From Bacillus horti (GTDB taxonomy: Bacteria; Bacillota; Bacilli; Caldalkalibacillales; JCM-10596): a DNA stretch of 64,000 nucleotides. The notes under the pieces were generated by a model. That model had not been told where the DNA came from and searched no databases. It was given only the letters and a program-made list of their open reading frames with translations. The position numbers were made by a program, and so were the translations under genes. The DNA is taken from positions 1 through 64,000 of the forward strand of contig NZ_JAUSTY010000016.1 of assembly GCF_030813115.1 (NCBI RefSeq), in the 5' to 3' direction. Of the stretch, positions 54,504 to 62,898 are shown piece after piece (positions within the stretch are counted from its first letter, which is position 1; each line of letters opens with the position of its first letter).

Positions 54504-56015
54504 ATGGAAACAATTATAGTTGGAAAGCAAGCTCAAGGGAAGTACCGAAAGAATTGGAAGGTGTGTATAGGTACAGGGAGACTAGGTCTTGCACTGCAAA
54601 AAGAGTATCAGGATCATTTGCGTCTGCTTCAAGAACAGATAGGCTTTTCCTATATAAGAGGGCATGGACTTTTACATGATGATGTTGGTATCTATCGAGA
54701 GTTTGAAACAGCTGATGGTCATGCAAAGCCCTTCTATAACTTTACATACATTGATAGAATCTTTGATTCCTATTTAGAGCTAGGAATCCGACCATTTGTA
54801 GAGATTGGGTTTATGCCTAAGCTGCTAGCTTCTGGAGAGCAAACGATTTTCTATTGGAAGGGAAATGTCACTCCGCCAAAGGATTATAGCAAATGGAAGG
54901 ACTTAGTTCAGGCTATTGTCACTCATTTTATTGCACGCTACGGAGAAGAGGAAGTCTTAAGATGGCCTTTTGAAATTTGGAACGAGCCCAATCTGATCAA
55001 TTTTTGGCAGGACGCCGATCAAGCGGAATATTTTAAATTGTATCTAGTGACTGCACAGGCGATTAAAGAAGTGCATCCTAGTATACAAGTTGGTGGTCCA
55101 GCGATATGTGGTGGGTCTGATCATTGGATTACCGATTTCCTATTGTTTTGCAAAAATGAAAGCGCTCCCGTAGATTTTGTCACCCGACACGCCTATACTT
55201 CAGCTAAACCGCACAAGACTACACCTGAATTAGTTTATCAAGAGCTGAATAATAACACGAGTATGCTAGAGGAGTTTAAACAGGTTAGGGAAATGATTCA
55301 AGCCTCTCCCTTCCCCGACCTTCCTTTTCATATAACGGAATATAATACGTCCTATAGTCCAATAAACCCCATCCATGACACTACATTAAATGCAGCCTAT
55401 CTAGCTAGAACATTAAGTGAAGCCAGTGATTACGTTGATTCCCTCTCCTACTGGACATTCAGTGATGTTTTTGAGGAGCTAGACGTCCCAAAGGCACAGT
55501 TTCATGGAGGGTTCGGACTGATCGCTTTAAATGGAATCTTGAAGCCTACTTTTCACCTGTTCCGTTTCTTTAATTCTTTAGGTGAAGAACTCCTATATCG
55601 CGATGAAAATATAATTGTAACACGTAAGCCTGATGGCTCCATTGCTCTAGTCATTTGGAATCTTGTCATAGAAAAAGGAGATGACTTCAATAAAGAGGTT
55701 ACCATAACCCTCCCCTTAGAATTCAGGGATGTATTTATAAAAAGAGATACGATTGATGAAATACATGCGAACCCCTGGCGAGTTTGGAAGGAGTTGGGCA
55801 GGCCACGTTTTCCAAGCCAGCAGCAGATTCAAATGCTACGGCAGGTTGCAGAGCCTCACGTTAGAACCCTTAGGAAAACGACAGAAAATGAAACACTCAG
55901 CTTAACTCTTACATTGTCCAAAAATGAGGTAAGTCTCATTGAATTCATTCCTGTTTATGAAGAAGCACAGCCTTACATTGACCTAGATGATAGCCAAATG
56001 ACTTCATATAGCTAG
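54504..56015 (+). CDS. xynB: Beta-xylosidase, GH39
   Basis: Protein of 503 residues, as in the Geobacillus XynB1 family. The acid/base is E161 in EIWNEPNL and the nucleophile E279 in HITEYNTSY. Cytoplasmic, with no signal. It releases xylose from xylobiose and short xylo-oligosaccharides. The start is the ATG at 54504, six bases after GGGGAGG. A TATAAT at 54473-54478 overlaps an earlier ATG (54477) and gives a transcript that can only use the chosen start; no good -35 is seen, so an activator may be needed. It is followed by the GH8 gene in the same unit. Confidence 0.95.
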   Translation: METIIVGKQAQGKYRKNWKVCIGTGRLGLALQKEYQDHLRLLQEQIGFSYIRGHGLLHDDVGIYREFETADGHAKPFYNFTYIDRIFDSYLELGIRPFVEIGFMPKLLASGEQTIFYWKGNVTPPKDYSKWKDLVQAIVTHFIARYGEEEVLRWPFEIWNEPNLINFWQDADQAEYFKLYLVTAQAIKEVHPSIQVGGPAICGGSDHWITDFLLFCKNESAPVDFVTRHAYTSAKPHKTTPELVYQELNNNTSMLEEFKQVREMIQASPFPDLPFHITEYNTSYSPINPIHDTTLNAAYLARTLSEASDYVDSLSYWTFSDVFEELDVPKAQFHGGFGLIALNGILKPTFHLFRFFNSLGEELLYRDENIIVTRKPDGSIALVIWNLVIEKGDDFNKEVTITLPLEFRDVFIKRDTIDEIHANPWRVWKELGRPRFPSQQQIQMLRQVAEPHVRTLRKTTENETLSLTLTLSKNEVSLIEFIPVYEEAQPYIDLDDSQMTSYS

Positions 56016-56052
56016 ACTTATGTAGCCATACTTCTAATTTGGAGGATTGAAC

Positions 56053-57204
56053 ATGACTAGTCAAAAACAAGGAGCTTTCTATACCGGTAGATACCGTAAC
56101 GTATTCAAAGAGCACGGCTACTCTGAGGATGATATCAATGATCGAGTTCAGAAGACATGGAAGGATATTTTCTATGGTGATCAGAAAACAACCTTTTATT
56201 ATCCAGTCGGGGAAAATAAAGCATATATTTTGGATACAGGAAATCTGGATGTACGTACAGAGGGAATGTCCTACGGAATGATGATGGCTGTTCAACTTAA
56301 TAAAAAGGAAGAGTTTGACCGATTATGGACATGGGCTAGGGAGCATATGTATGTTACTTTTGGGGAAAATGCAGGTTATTTTTCTTGGTCATGTGCTCCC
56401 GACGGTACAAGAAATTATGATGGACCTGCACCTGATGGAGAAGAATATTTTGCTTTAGCGTTGTTTTTCGCCTCCCATCGTTGGGGCGATGGAGAACATG
56501 AGCCTTATGTCTATTCGCATGAAGCCAAAGAGCTACTGAGAACCTGCCTCCATAAAGGAGAAGACAGCATTGGACAGCCGATGTGGGAAAAAGAGAACAA
56601 GCTAATTAAGTTCGTACCAAACTGTAGCTTTACTGATCCGTCCTATCATCTTCCACATTTTTACGAGCTTTTCAGCCTTTGGTCGTATCCTGAGGATCGT
56701 TCATTTTGGCAGGAGGCTGCTCACGCTAGTAGACGGTATTTACAGAAAGCCTGTCATCCCGTAACTGGCCTAGCTCCTGAGTATGCTTTTTATGATGGTA
56801 GCCCTAATCATGTAAATGGATTTGGCCACTTTTATAGCGATTCCTACAGAGTAGCTGCTAATATAGGGCTGGATTATGAATGGTTTAAGAAGGACGAATG
56901 GCAGGTTACGGAGGCAAACCGAATTCAAGCCTTTTTTGCTGATAAGGATCCACTGGATTATCGTCGCTATACAATTGAAGGTGACCCCTTTGAAAAAAAA
57001 TCCCTTCATCCTGTAGGCTTAATTGCCACAAACGCAATGGCTTCATTGGCTGCAACCGGCCCTATAGCTAAAGCCCATGTGGACCTTTTCTGGCAGACTC
57101 CTGTTCGCCAAGGAGAACGACGCTACTATGATAATTGCCTTTATCTATTTGCTATGCTAGCACTAAGTGGAAACTATCGGATTTGGATGCCTCAGAAATC
57201 TTGA
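56053..57204 (+). CDS. Reducing-end xylose-releasing exo-oligoxylanase, GH8 (Rex)
   Basis: Protein of 383 residues that removes xylose from the reducing end of xylo-oligosaccharides of three or more units. It closely follows the Bacillus halodurans Rex sequence as I recall it: DTGNLDVRTEGMSYGMMM carries the acid Glu at position 70 and FYSDSYRVAANIG the catalytic Asp (about 260); WSCAPDGT and SLHPVGLIATNAM are also matched. ATG at 56053, seven bases after GGAGG. No signal peptide. It complements the two xylosidases, which work from the other end of the chain. Confidence 0.95.
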   Translation: MTSQKQGAFYTGRYRNVFKEHGYSEDDINDRVQKTWKDIFYGDQKTTFYYPVGENKAYILDTGNLDVRTEGMSYGMMMAVQLNKKEEFDRLWTWAREHMYVTFGENAGYFSWSCAPDGTRNYDGPAPDGEEYFALALFFASHRWGDGEHEPYVYSHEAKELLRTCLHKGEDSIGQPMWEKENKLIKFVPNCSFTDPSYHLPHFYELFSLWSYPEDRSFWQEAAHASRRYLQKACHPVTGLAPEYAFYDGSPNHVNGFGHFYSDSYRVAANIGLDYEWFKKDEWQVTEANRIQAFFADKDPLDYRRYTIEGDPFEKKSLHPVGLIATNAMASLAATGPIAKAHVDLFWQTPVRQGERRYYDNCLYLFAMLALSGNYRIWMPQKS

Positions 57205-57417
57205 TATGAAACTTATTTTACACTAGATTTATTACTTGTTTTTATAATCGTTTTTTACTTGATGTATTCTTAATATAAACTATTTTGAATCGTTAATTAG
57301 TATTTATTTCTAGTTCTTAATACAAAACTATTTTTGAATCCTAATCTCAATTTGAAACTCAATATAGGTTAAGATCATAAGCTCGAAAAACTCACATGGA
57401 TATGTTTTTATAACCAC

Positions 57418-57487
57418 TCTAGCCATCAAAGGTGCCATCAGAAGCCAGATTTCTAAAGTCTAAAGCCGTAGATCTTTGATGGCTAGA
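57418..57487. repeat. Large inverted repeat with nested hairpin
   Basis: TCTAGCCATCAAAG and CTTTGATGGCTAGA, a perfect 14-bp inverted repeat around 42 bases, with a nested AGATTT/AAGTCT hairpin. It lies between convergent genes but lacks a T-tract next to the stem. It is a candidate for a structured RNA, a small non-coding element, or a strong hairpin at the end of both transcripts. Confidence 0.65.
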
Positions 57488-57526
57488 TGCCTTCTCCTAT
57501 TCAAAGCTTATAAAGATTACTCGTAA

Positions 57527-57719
57527 AATTTAGTGCTAATATACACTTATTTTAGCTTTTAAGTAAGAAATTTCAGTAAATAACTGCATCTATACACTTA
57601 GTAATTGGAATTCCACGGATATTTTATTATTAAAGAGGATTTTTAGTGTATTTTTGCACTTAATTACCTTTTGAAACCCAAAAAGGCTACAACTAAATGT
57701 ATTTTTGCAGTTATTTAGT
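57527..57719. repeat. Four copies of a 23-28-bp intergenic repeat, two direct and two inverted
   Basis: Copies at 57527-57549 and 57575-57602 on the plus strand and at 57643-57665 and 57692-57719 on the minus strand share a pattern TAA-n-TAACTGCA-n-TACACTTA. Copy 1 pairs with copy 3, and copy 2 with copy 4 (about 23 of 28 matches). They end seven bases before the xylF stop. The rest of the 57205-57725 gap is AT-rich and holds no gene. Confidence 0.6.
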
Positions 57720-57725
57720 AAGACG

Positions 57726-58868
57726 TTACCTTCCTCCACTGTAAATATCCTCCTCACTGTGGAAGCCATCGGCAAGGATCGTTTCATCTAGATTAGATCT
57801 ATTAACAGAGACAGGTGAAAGAAGGACAGATGGAACCATAACTTTACCGTTATTTAATTTTCTTTCAATGTCCAAAACCTCTCCTTTGGCTAGACTTACA
57901 GAAAGAGAAGCAACCTCTTCAGCTAGGCTGCCAATGGGCTTGTAGACAGTCATAGTCTGTATCCCTTGGACTATTCTTTGAACGGCAGCTAACTCAGCAT
58001 CCTGCCCAGCAACCGGGATTTGACCAGCAAGCCCTGCTTCCTCCAACGCTTTCAAGGCCATACCAGCTGTTGCATCATTAGCAGCAATCACCGCATCGAT
58101 TTGGTTATTATTTGCCTTCAGGGCTTCTTGCATGTTTAAAAAAGCATTACTTGGAAGCCAGTTCGTTGTCCATTGATCATAAACGATGTGAATGTCTCCT
58201 TGATCTATAAGAGGCTGGAGCACGTTAAATACTCCTTTTTTAAGCAGATGTGCATTATAATCTGTTTCTGCTCCACCTATATACACATACTTCCCTTCAG
58301 GAACTAGCCTAATCATGGCTTCGGCCTGCAGCTCCCCTACCCGCTCATTATCAAATGAAACATACAAATCGATATCTGCATTTTTAATCAATCGATCATA
58401 GGAAATGACCTTGATCCCTGCGAGCTGGGCCTTTGTCACAATAGTTGCTGCAGATTCTGCATTGTAAGGAACTATGACTAGAACATCGACTCCTCTATTT
58501 ATTAACGTTTCAGCCTGGACAACCTGAAGTGCTTCATCTCCGTTTGCCGCTAATATCTCAACTTCTGCCCCGAGTTGCTCTACCGCCTTTTTAAATAAAT
58601 CACGATCCTTAAGCCATCGTTCCTCCTCTAGCGTGTCCATAGAAAAACCAATCCTAATTTTTTTAGAATCATCTGAAGCAGAACCAGGTGAGAGCGATTC
58701 TTCAGAATTAGAGGGAGCTACGTCAACTGCTGAATCCTTTCCTAAGTACATGGCATTGGTAGAAACATTTTCATCAAGGCTTTCCTCATTTGAATTTTTT
58801 ATACAGCCTATTAATAGGGTGCACAAGGCAACAAATACTATTAGTCCCCATTTCCCCTTGTGAGACAT
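57726..58868 (-). CDS. xylF: Xylose-binding lipoprotein XylF
   Basis: Protein of 380 residues. Lipoprotein signal with the lipobox LIGC at 19-22, then a Ser/Glu/Asp-rich linker to about 65 and a type-1 periplasmic-binding fold (IRIGFSMDTLEEERW..., VIVPYNAESAATIV, VSFDNERVGELQAEAM, AANDATAGMALKALEE). It binds D-xylose for an ABC importer with xylH. ATG at 58868 with GAGGAGA upstream. It is last in the operon, 13 bases after the regulator gene; in most bacteria xylF comes first. Confidence 0.93.
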   Translation of the reverse strand: MSHKGKWGLIVFVALCTLLIGCIKNSNEESLDENVSTNAMYLGKDSAVDVAPSNSEESLSPGSASDDSKKIRIGFSMDTLEEERWLKDRDLFKKAVEQLGAEVEILAANGDEALQVVQAETLINRGVDVLVIVPYNAESAATIVTKAQLAGIKVISYDRLIKNADIDLYVSFDNERVGELQAEAMIRLVPEGKYVYIGGAETDYNAHLLKKGVFNVLQPLIDQGDIHIVYDQWTTNWLPSNAFLNMQEALKANNNQIDAVIAANDATAGMALKALEEAGLAGQIPVAGQDAELAAVQRIVQGIQTMTVYKPIGSLAEEVASLSVSLAKGEVLDIERKLNNGKVMVPSVLLSPVSVNRSNLDETILADGFHSEEDIYSGGR

Positions 58869-58881
58869 GCTATCTCTCCTC

Positions 58882-60417
58882 TCAAACCTGCTGACCAAGC
58901 ATTGTCTTTCGATACTCTTTAGGCGAGATATAGGTCACTTTCTTAAATACCTTACTAAAATAGTTTGGATCATGGTATCCCACTTCGAATGTGATCTCTT
59001 TAATGCTTTTTTCAGCGTCTGCTAACAGGCTTTTTGCTTTTTCCATTCTGCATTCTGTTAGAAATTCAATATAGTTTACACCCTGTTTTTCCTTAAACAT
59101 TTTACTTATATAAATAGGGCTAAGCTGTACTTTTTGAGCTAAAGTATCTAGGGAAATATCCTCTTGTGAATGGTCTATGATATACTGCTTTAACTTATGG
59201 AACGTATCAGACTCAAGAAGGGTAATATGTTGTTCGTAGGATTGCTTCATTTTCTGTATCAGTTGATCCGTTTCCCCTCGAAGCTGTCGATAGTCTAGTG
59301 GCTGAACCATATATAACGGTGTCACTGTTTCTATTCCGCTCTCACTCATCATTCTGGAGGCTATCCAGAGCAGTTCAAGTATTCGTTGCTGTGCATGTAC
59401 AATCGCCGTTCTTCCTTTTTCAAAATAGGTTAGTTGGTTCATCACCTGGGTATAAACACGATCCCATTTTCCAAGTCTTATATTGTCCACCAATTCTTTG
59501 TGATTAGCTATGTTCTCCTCAAGTCGATCAGGTTGGAAGGAAATATCTTCGTAAAAATGATAGTCCTTCCGAGCATTCATATCAATTGTCGTCATTAATG
59601 CCTCCTGATAGGATGTTCTAATATCATCCAATGACTTATAAACTCCCCCTATTCCGATAAACCAATCAGTACTTTCAGTTGTTGCGGGAAGAGAAAGAAA
59701 ATCTCTTGCCCAGGCACTAGCTTGAGAACGGTAGGAAAACTCATACTGTCTAAAAACGATTATAGGAAGCTGTCGCCCATAAAGCGCACCAACCCAGCCA
59801 CTCTTCTTCTGTCTTACTTTTTCCTTTATGAGAGAATAGTAGACCTCCGCTCCCTCAGGTAAGTGTAGAACCATCACAAACAGTTCATCGGATGAAGGAA
59901 TTTCAAGCATATTAATAAGCATATCAACATGAACCTCATGCACGTGGTCAAATAAAAACTGTGTGACAACATCTGTTTCCACAAGGACCTGAGCCTTTTC
60001 CCAAACTTCTTGCTGTAATTGGCTTTTTCTATAGTGATCACGCTCCGTTATTATTTGTTCAATCACCTTACCGATTGTACTCACAATTTCACTTGCTTTG
60101 CTAGGCTTTAAAATATAATCCTTCACACCGAGCTTAATAGCTGCCTTCATATATTGAAACGTATCATACGCTGTTACCATGATGAATTTAATGGCAGGAA
60201 AGTCAGAGCTTATCTTCTCAACAGCTTCAAGCCCTGTCATTCCAGGCATCTTAATATCCATAAGAATTAAGTCTGGTGTAAACTCTGTAGCCAGCTCTAT
60301 AGCCATTTTACCGTTTTTTGCCTGCTGAATTCGCAGATGGGGAAAGCTTCTTTCTAAAATCGCTTGCATTCCCTGGCGTTCAACCTGTTCATCATCCACA
60401 ATGAGAAGTTTGATCAT
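58882..60417 (-). CDS. Response regulator with AraC-type domain, second copy (xylose)
   Basis: Protein of 511 residues. Receiver domain with phosphorylation site D54 (ILMDIKMPG) and Lys in LKPSK (about 103); AraC helix-turn-helix pair in the last 100 residues (ISLDTLAQKVQLSPIYISKMFKE, IKEITFEVGYHDPNYFSKVFKK). ATG at 60417 with AAGGAG upstream, overlapping the kinase end by 26 bases. Likely activates the xylF/xylH genes when xylose is sensed by the kinase and binding protein encoded upstream. The 19-bp motif of the other system is not found here. Confidence 0.93.
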   Translation of the reverse strand: MIKLLIVDDEQVERQGMQAILERSFPHLRIQQAKNGKMAIELATEFTPDLILMDIKMPGMTGLEAVEKISSDFPAIKFIMVTAYDTFQYMKAAIKLGVKDYILKPSKASEIVSTIGKVIEQIITERDHYRKSQLQQEVWEKAQVLVETDVVTQFLFDHVHEVHVDMLINMLEIPSSDELFVMVLHLPEGAEVYYSLIKEKVRQKKSGWVGALYGRQLPIIVFRQYEFSYRSQASAWARDFLSLPATTESTDWFIGIGGVYKSLDDIRTSYQEALMTTIDMNARKDYHFYEDISFQPDRLEENIANHKELVDNIRLGKWDRVYTQVMNQLTYFEKGRTAIVHAQQRILELLWIASRMMSESGIETVTPLYMVQPLDYRQLRGETDQLIQKMKQSYEQHITLLESDTFHKLKQYIIDHSQEDISLDTLAQKVQLSPIYISKMFKEKQGVNYIEFLTECRMEKAKSLLADAEKSIKEITFEVGYHDPNYFSKVFKKVTYISPKEYRKTMLGQQV

Positions 60418-61858
60418 CAAGAACAGCTCCTTCTCTTCTTATTATCAGCTTTATGTTTGTTCCCTTATCTTGGACACTCAGTATTTCAATCACATCTTGA
60501 TAGCCGTAAAATAATCGTAGCCGTTTGACAACATTACTAAAGCCTATGCCCGTAGAATGACCCTCTGTAATAGCTGGAGCTTCTTCATTTATAATCTGCT
60601 TTATTTTCTCTTGCGGCATTCCACTTCCATCATCTTCAATTTCTATGATAACGTCATGTCCTTTTTTCCTAACTTTAAACCAAATTGTCCCACCCTCTAT
60701 CTTAGGCTCCACAGCATGAATGACCGCATTTTCAATAATGGGCTGAAGAGTTAAAGCTGGTATTTTCAGATCAAGGCAGGCTTCATCAATGTCTAAATAA
60801 ACTTGAAGTCGATCTGTGAATCTTGCTTTTTGAATATCTATATATTGCTTTAGCACATTAATTTCGTCTCTTAAAGTAACAGATCTATTCTGCTGCTTTA
60901 AATTATAGCGGAGAATACCCGCAACACTTACAAGAAGATCACTGGTTTCTTCGGCCCCATCTAGATAAGCTTTTTTAGAAAGTGTATTTAATGTGTTAAA
61001 TAGGAAGTGTGGATGAATTTGACTCTGAAGGCTGCGAAACTGACTTTCTTGCAAAAGCAGTTTACTCTCCTGTAGCTCACGCTCTAGAGCTGCTTTATGC
61101 TTAATTTCTGAAATAAGATTATTGATATTAATTCGCATACGATCAAACGTTTTAGCCAAAAACTCAATCTCGTCTTTAGCCGTCACCTTCACCTGCCGAT
61201 CAAAGTTTCCTTTAGAAAGCTCATTGGCTGCCTTAGTTAGCTGAAATATTGGACGAGTAATCCCTAATGAAAACCAATAGGTGATAATTAATAAAATTGA
61301 GGTTATAAGTAATAGCACCCATATTCCCAATTTAATAACTTCGCCAGATTGCTCCATGATCCCGCGATAAAATAAGCTATACGTGTTTAATTCTATGTCA
61401 ATTAGAGCTAAAGTCATCTCAGAGATATAGGTGGAGATGTTGTTTGCTTCAGAAAACTCGTGGGCAGAGCTCTCAGTATCTTTTTCAGCTTGAAACAAAA
61501 TGAATCGATTCGTTGTTTCTACTAGACTATCAATAAGATGCACATAGTTTGTTAAAGTAAAAGCATTATCGCTGTTCCTTAAGGGATACACCCCTTGCTT
61601 TGCATGTAAAAGCTTTTCTTTACTTACTTGAAGTTGCTGCAGGCTTGCTGGGTTAGAATCAAGCATAAGTTGATTTAGATCGTTCACAACCAGTTGGCTA
61701 GCTCTAGAAACTTCATTCATACTTAGATAGCGTTGAAGGACATCATTGTATTGCTGATGTGTCTTAAAATTATAGTAAGTCAGGGCTAACCAGATGGATG
61801 ACATAATCAATAAAACAATCGTCGTGAGTGTTAGGATTTTCTTCTGAATGCTTGTCAT
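60392..61858 (-). CDS. Sensor histidine kinase, LytS/YesM-like (xylose)
   Basis: Protein of 488 residues. Two membrane helices (about 8-28 and 180-203) enclose an outer domain of about 150 helical residues; HAMP near 200-255; the acceptor His is in IHPHFLFNTLN (about 285); N-box PIIENAVIHAVE and G-box DDGSGM follow. Its start overlaps the stop of the upstream sugar-binding protein gene by four bases (ATGA), so both are made together. It matches the XylFII-LytS arrangement known from Clostridium beijerinckii, in which the binding protein tells the kinase that xylose is present. Confidence 0.92.
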   Translation of the reverse strand: MTSIQKKILTLTTIVLLIMSSIWLALTYYNFKTHQQYNDVLQRYLSMNEVSRASQLVVNDLNQLMLDSNPASLQQLQVSKEKLLHAKQGVYPLRNSDNAFTLTNYVHLIDSLVETTNRFILFQAEKDTESSAHEFSEANNISTYISEMTLALIDIELNTYSLFYRGIMEQSGEVIKLGIWVLLLITSILLIITYWFSLGITRPIFQLTKAANELSKGNFDRQVKVTAKDEIEFLAKTFDRMRININNLISEIKHKAALERELQESKLLLQESQFRSLQSQIHPHFLFNTLNTLSKKAYLDGAEETSDLLVSVAGILRYNLKQQNRSVTLRDEINVLKQYIDIQKARFTDRLQVYLDIDEACLDLKIPALTLQPIIENAVIHAVEPKIEGGTIWFKVRKKGHDVIIEIEDDGSGMPQEKIKQIINEEAPAITEGHSTGIGFSNVVKRLRLFYGYQDVIEILSVQDKGTNIKLIIRREGAVLDDQTSHCG

Positions 61859-62832
61859 TCTGCACCATTCACTTTCAATATCTTCAAGTCTGTTAGGTAG
61901 CCTTTATGATTTAAAGGAACAGTCTCTCCATTTAACCATTCAACTAGTAGCTGAACACTCCATTCCCCCATTTTTTCGGGTTCCTGTTCAATGACACCAT
62001 CTATAATTCCTTGTGCCAATAATGATATGGCTTCAGGACCATCATCAAAGGTATAAATAAGAAAAGGATCAAGTTGAGAACGCTTACTTATTTCACTAAT
62101 CATTATCCCTACATGATTAGCATTGACTGGGATATAAGCATCTGCCTGCGGGAACCTGTTCATGACATCCCGTGTTGCCGCCTTTACTTGATCTCTTGTA
62201 CTATCTGTTTCCACTTCAATGATCTCTATCTTAGAGTACATGTTAAGTACGCTCTTAATTCCTCTTATACGCTCCCTTTGATAATATTCGCGTTCACGAT
62301 CATACATAAGTACAACCTGCCCGTCTGAAACCATCTGCTGTATAAGCTCATCAGCAATCAATTGACCTGCCGTATATTGATCCGATCCTACATACGTTCG
62401 TCGTAGACTTTCCTCCATCGGCACATCATTGGCTACTGTTATAATTGGAATCCCATGAAAAGAGGCCTTTACTTTTGTCAGCTCTTTAAATTCTGGTGAA
62501 TCTAAGCCTTGCACAAGGATCCCATTAACCTTTGAGTGAATGGCTACCTCAATATTTTTGAGAAAATCCTCCTTGTTCATTCCATAGCTACCCCAAACCT
62601 CTAAGCTGACTCCTTCTATTTCAGCCTGTCTTATAGCTCCTTCTGCCACCTTATCCCAAAATGGCGTTTGTCTATCTTGCGTAATCAGCACTAAGCGATG
62701 ATTCCCCTCTTCTTCTCCTATAAGCCGAGGCAGCTGATTATCTAACTGAAGGACCTTTTGAGCTGAAGTGAAAGTGAAATGACAGAGTAAAACGACAACT
62801 ACAACAGCCACAATTATCCCAAGCTTTTGCAA
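61855..62832 (-). CDS. Membrane-anchored sugar-binding sensor protein (XylFII-like)
   Basis: Protein of about 325 residues with one N-terminal hydrophobic helix (IIVAVVVVVLLC) without a valid lipobox, so it is probably held in the membrane rather than lipid-modified. The rest is a type-1 sugar-binding fold (LVLITQDRQTPFWDKVAEGAIRQAE in pieces, TYVGSDQYTAGQLIADELI, YTFDDGPEAISLL). I favour TTG at 62832, nine bases after AGGAGG; an ATG at 62871 has no site. Located between xylH and the kinase, it is more likely a co-sensor than the main transport protein. Confidence 0.87.
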   Translation of the reverse strand: MQKLGIIVAVVVVVLLCHFTFTSAQKVLQLDNQLPRLIGEEEGNHRLVLITQDRQTPFWDKVAEGAIRQAEIEGVSLEVWGSYGMNKEDFLKNIEVAIHSKVNGILVQGLDSPEFKELTKVKASFHGIPIITVANDVPMEESLRRTYVGSDQYTAGQLIADELIQQMVSDGQVVLMYDREREYYQRERIRGIKSVLNMYSKIEIIEVETDSTRDQVKAATRDVMNRFPQADAYIPVNANHVGIMISEISKRSQLDPFLIYTFDDGPEAISLLAQGIIDGVIEQEPEKMGEWSVQLLVEWLNGETVPLNHKGYLTDLKILKVNGAE

Positions 62833-62898
62833 GGATCTATCCCTCCTACATTCATGTTCTACCCACATCATAGCATAGGCAGCTGAGGAAGGTAGAGT

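Noticed and set aside
54251-54679. Plus-strand frame across the promoter region and start of the GH39 gene
   Set aside because: It runs out of phase with the GH39 gene and through two promoters; no homology pattern is visible.
55945-56295. Minus-strand frame over the GH39/GH8 junction
   Set aside because: It is antisense to the strongly conserved GH8 N-terminus and has no ribosome site.
57590-57787. Minus-strand frame of 65 codons over the repeat region
   Set aside because: It is composed of the intergenic repeats and the end of xylF in another phase; low-complexity and without a ribosome site.
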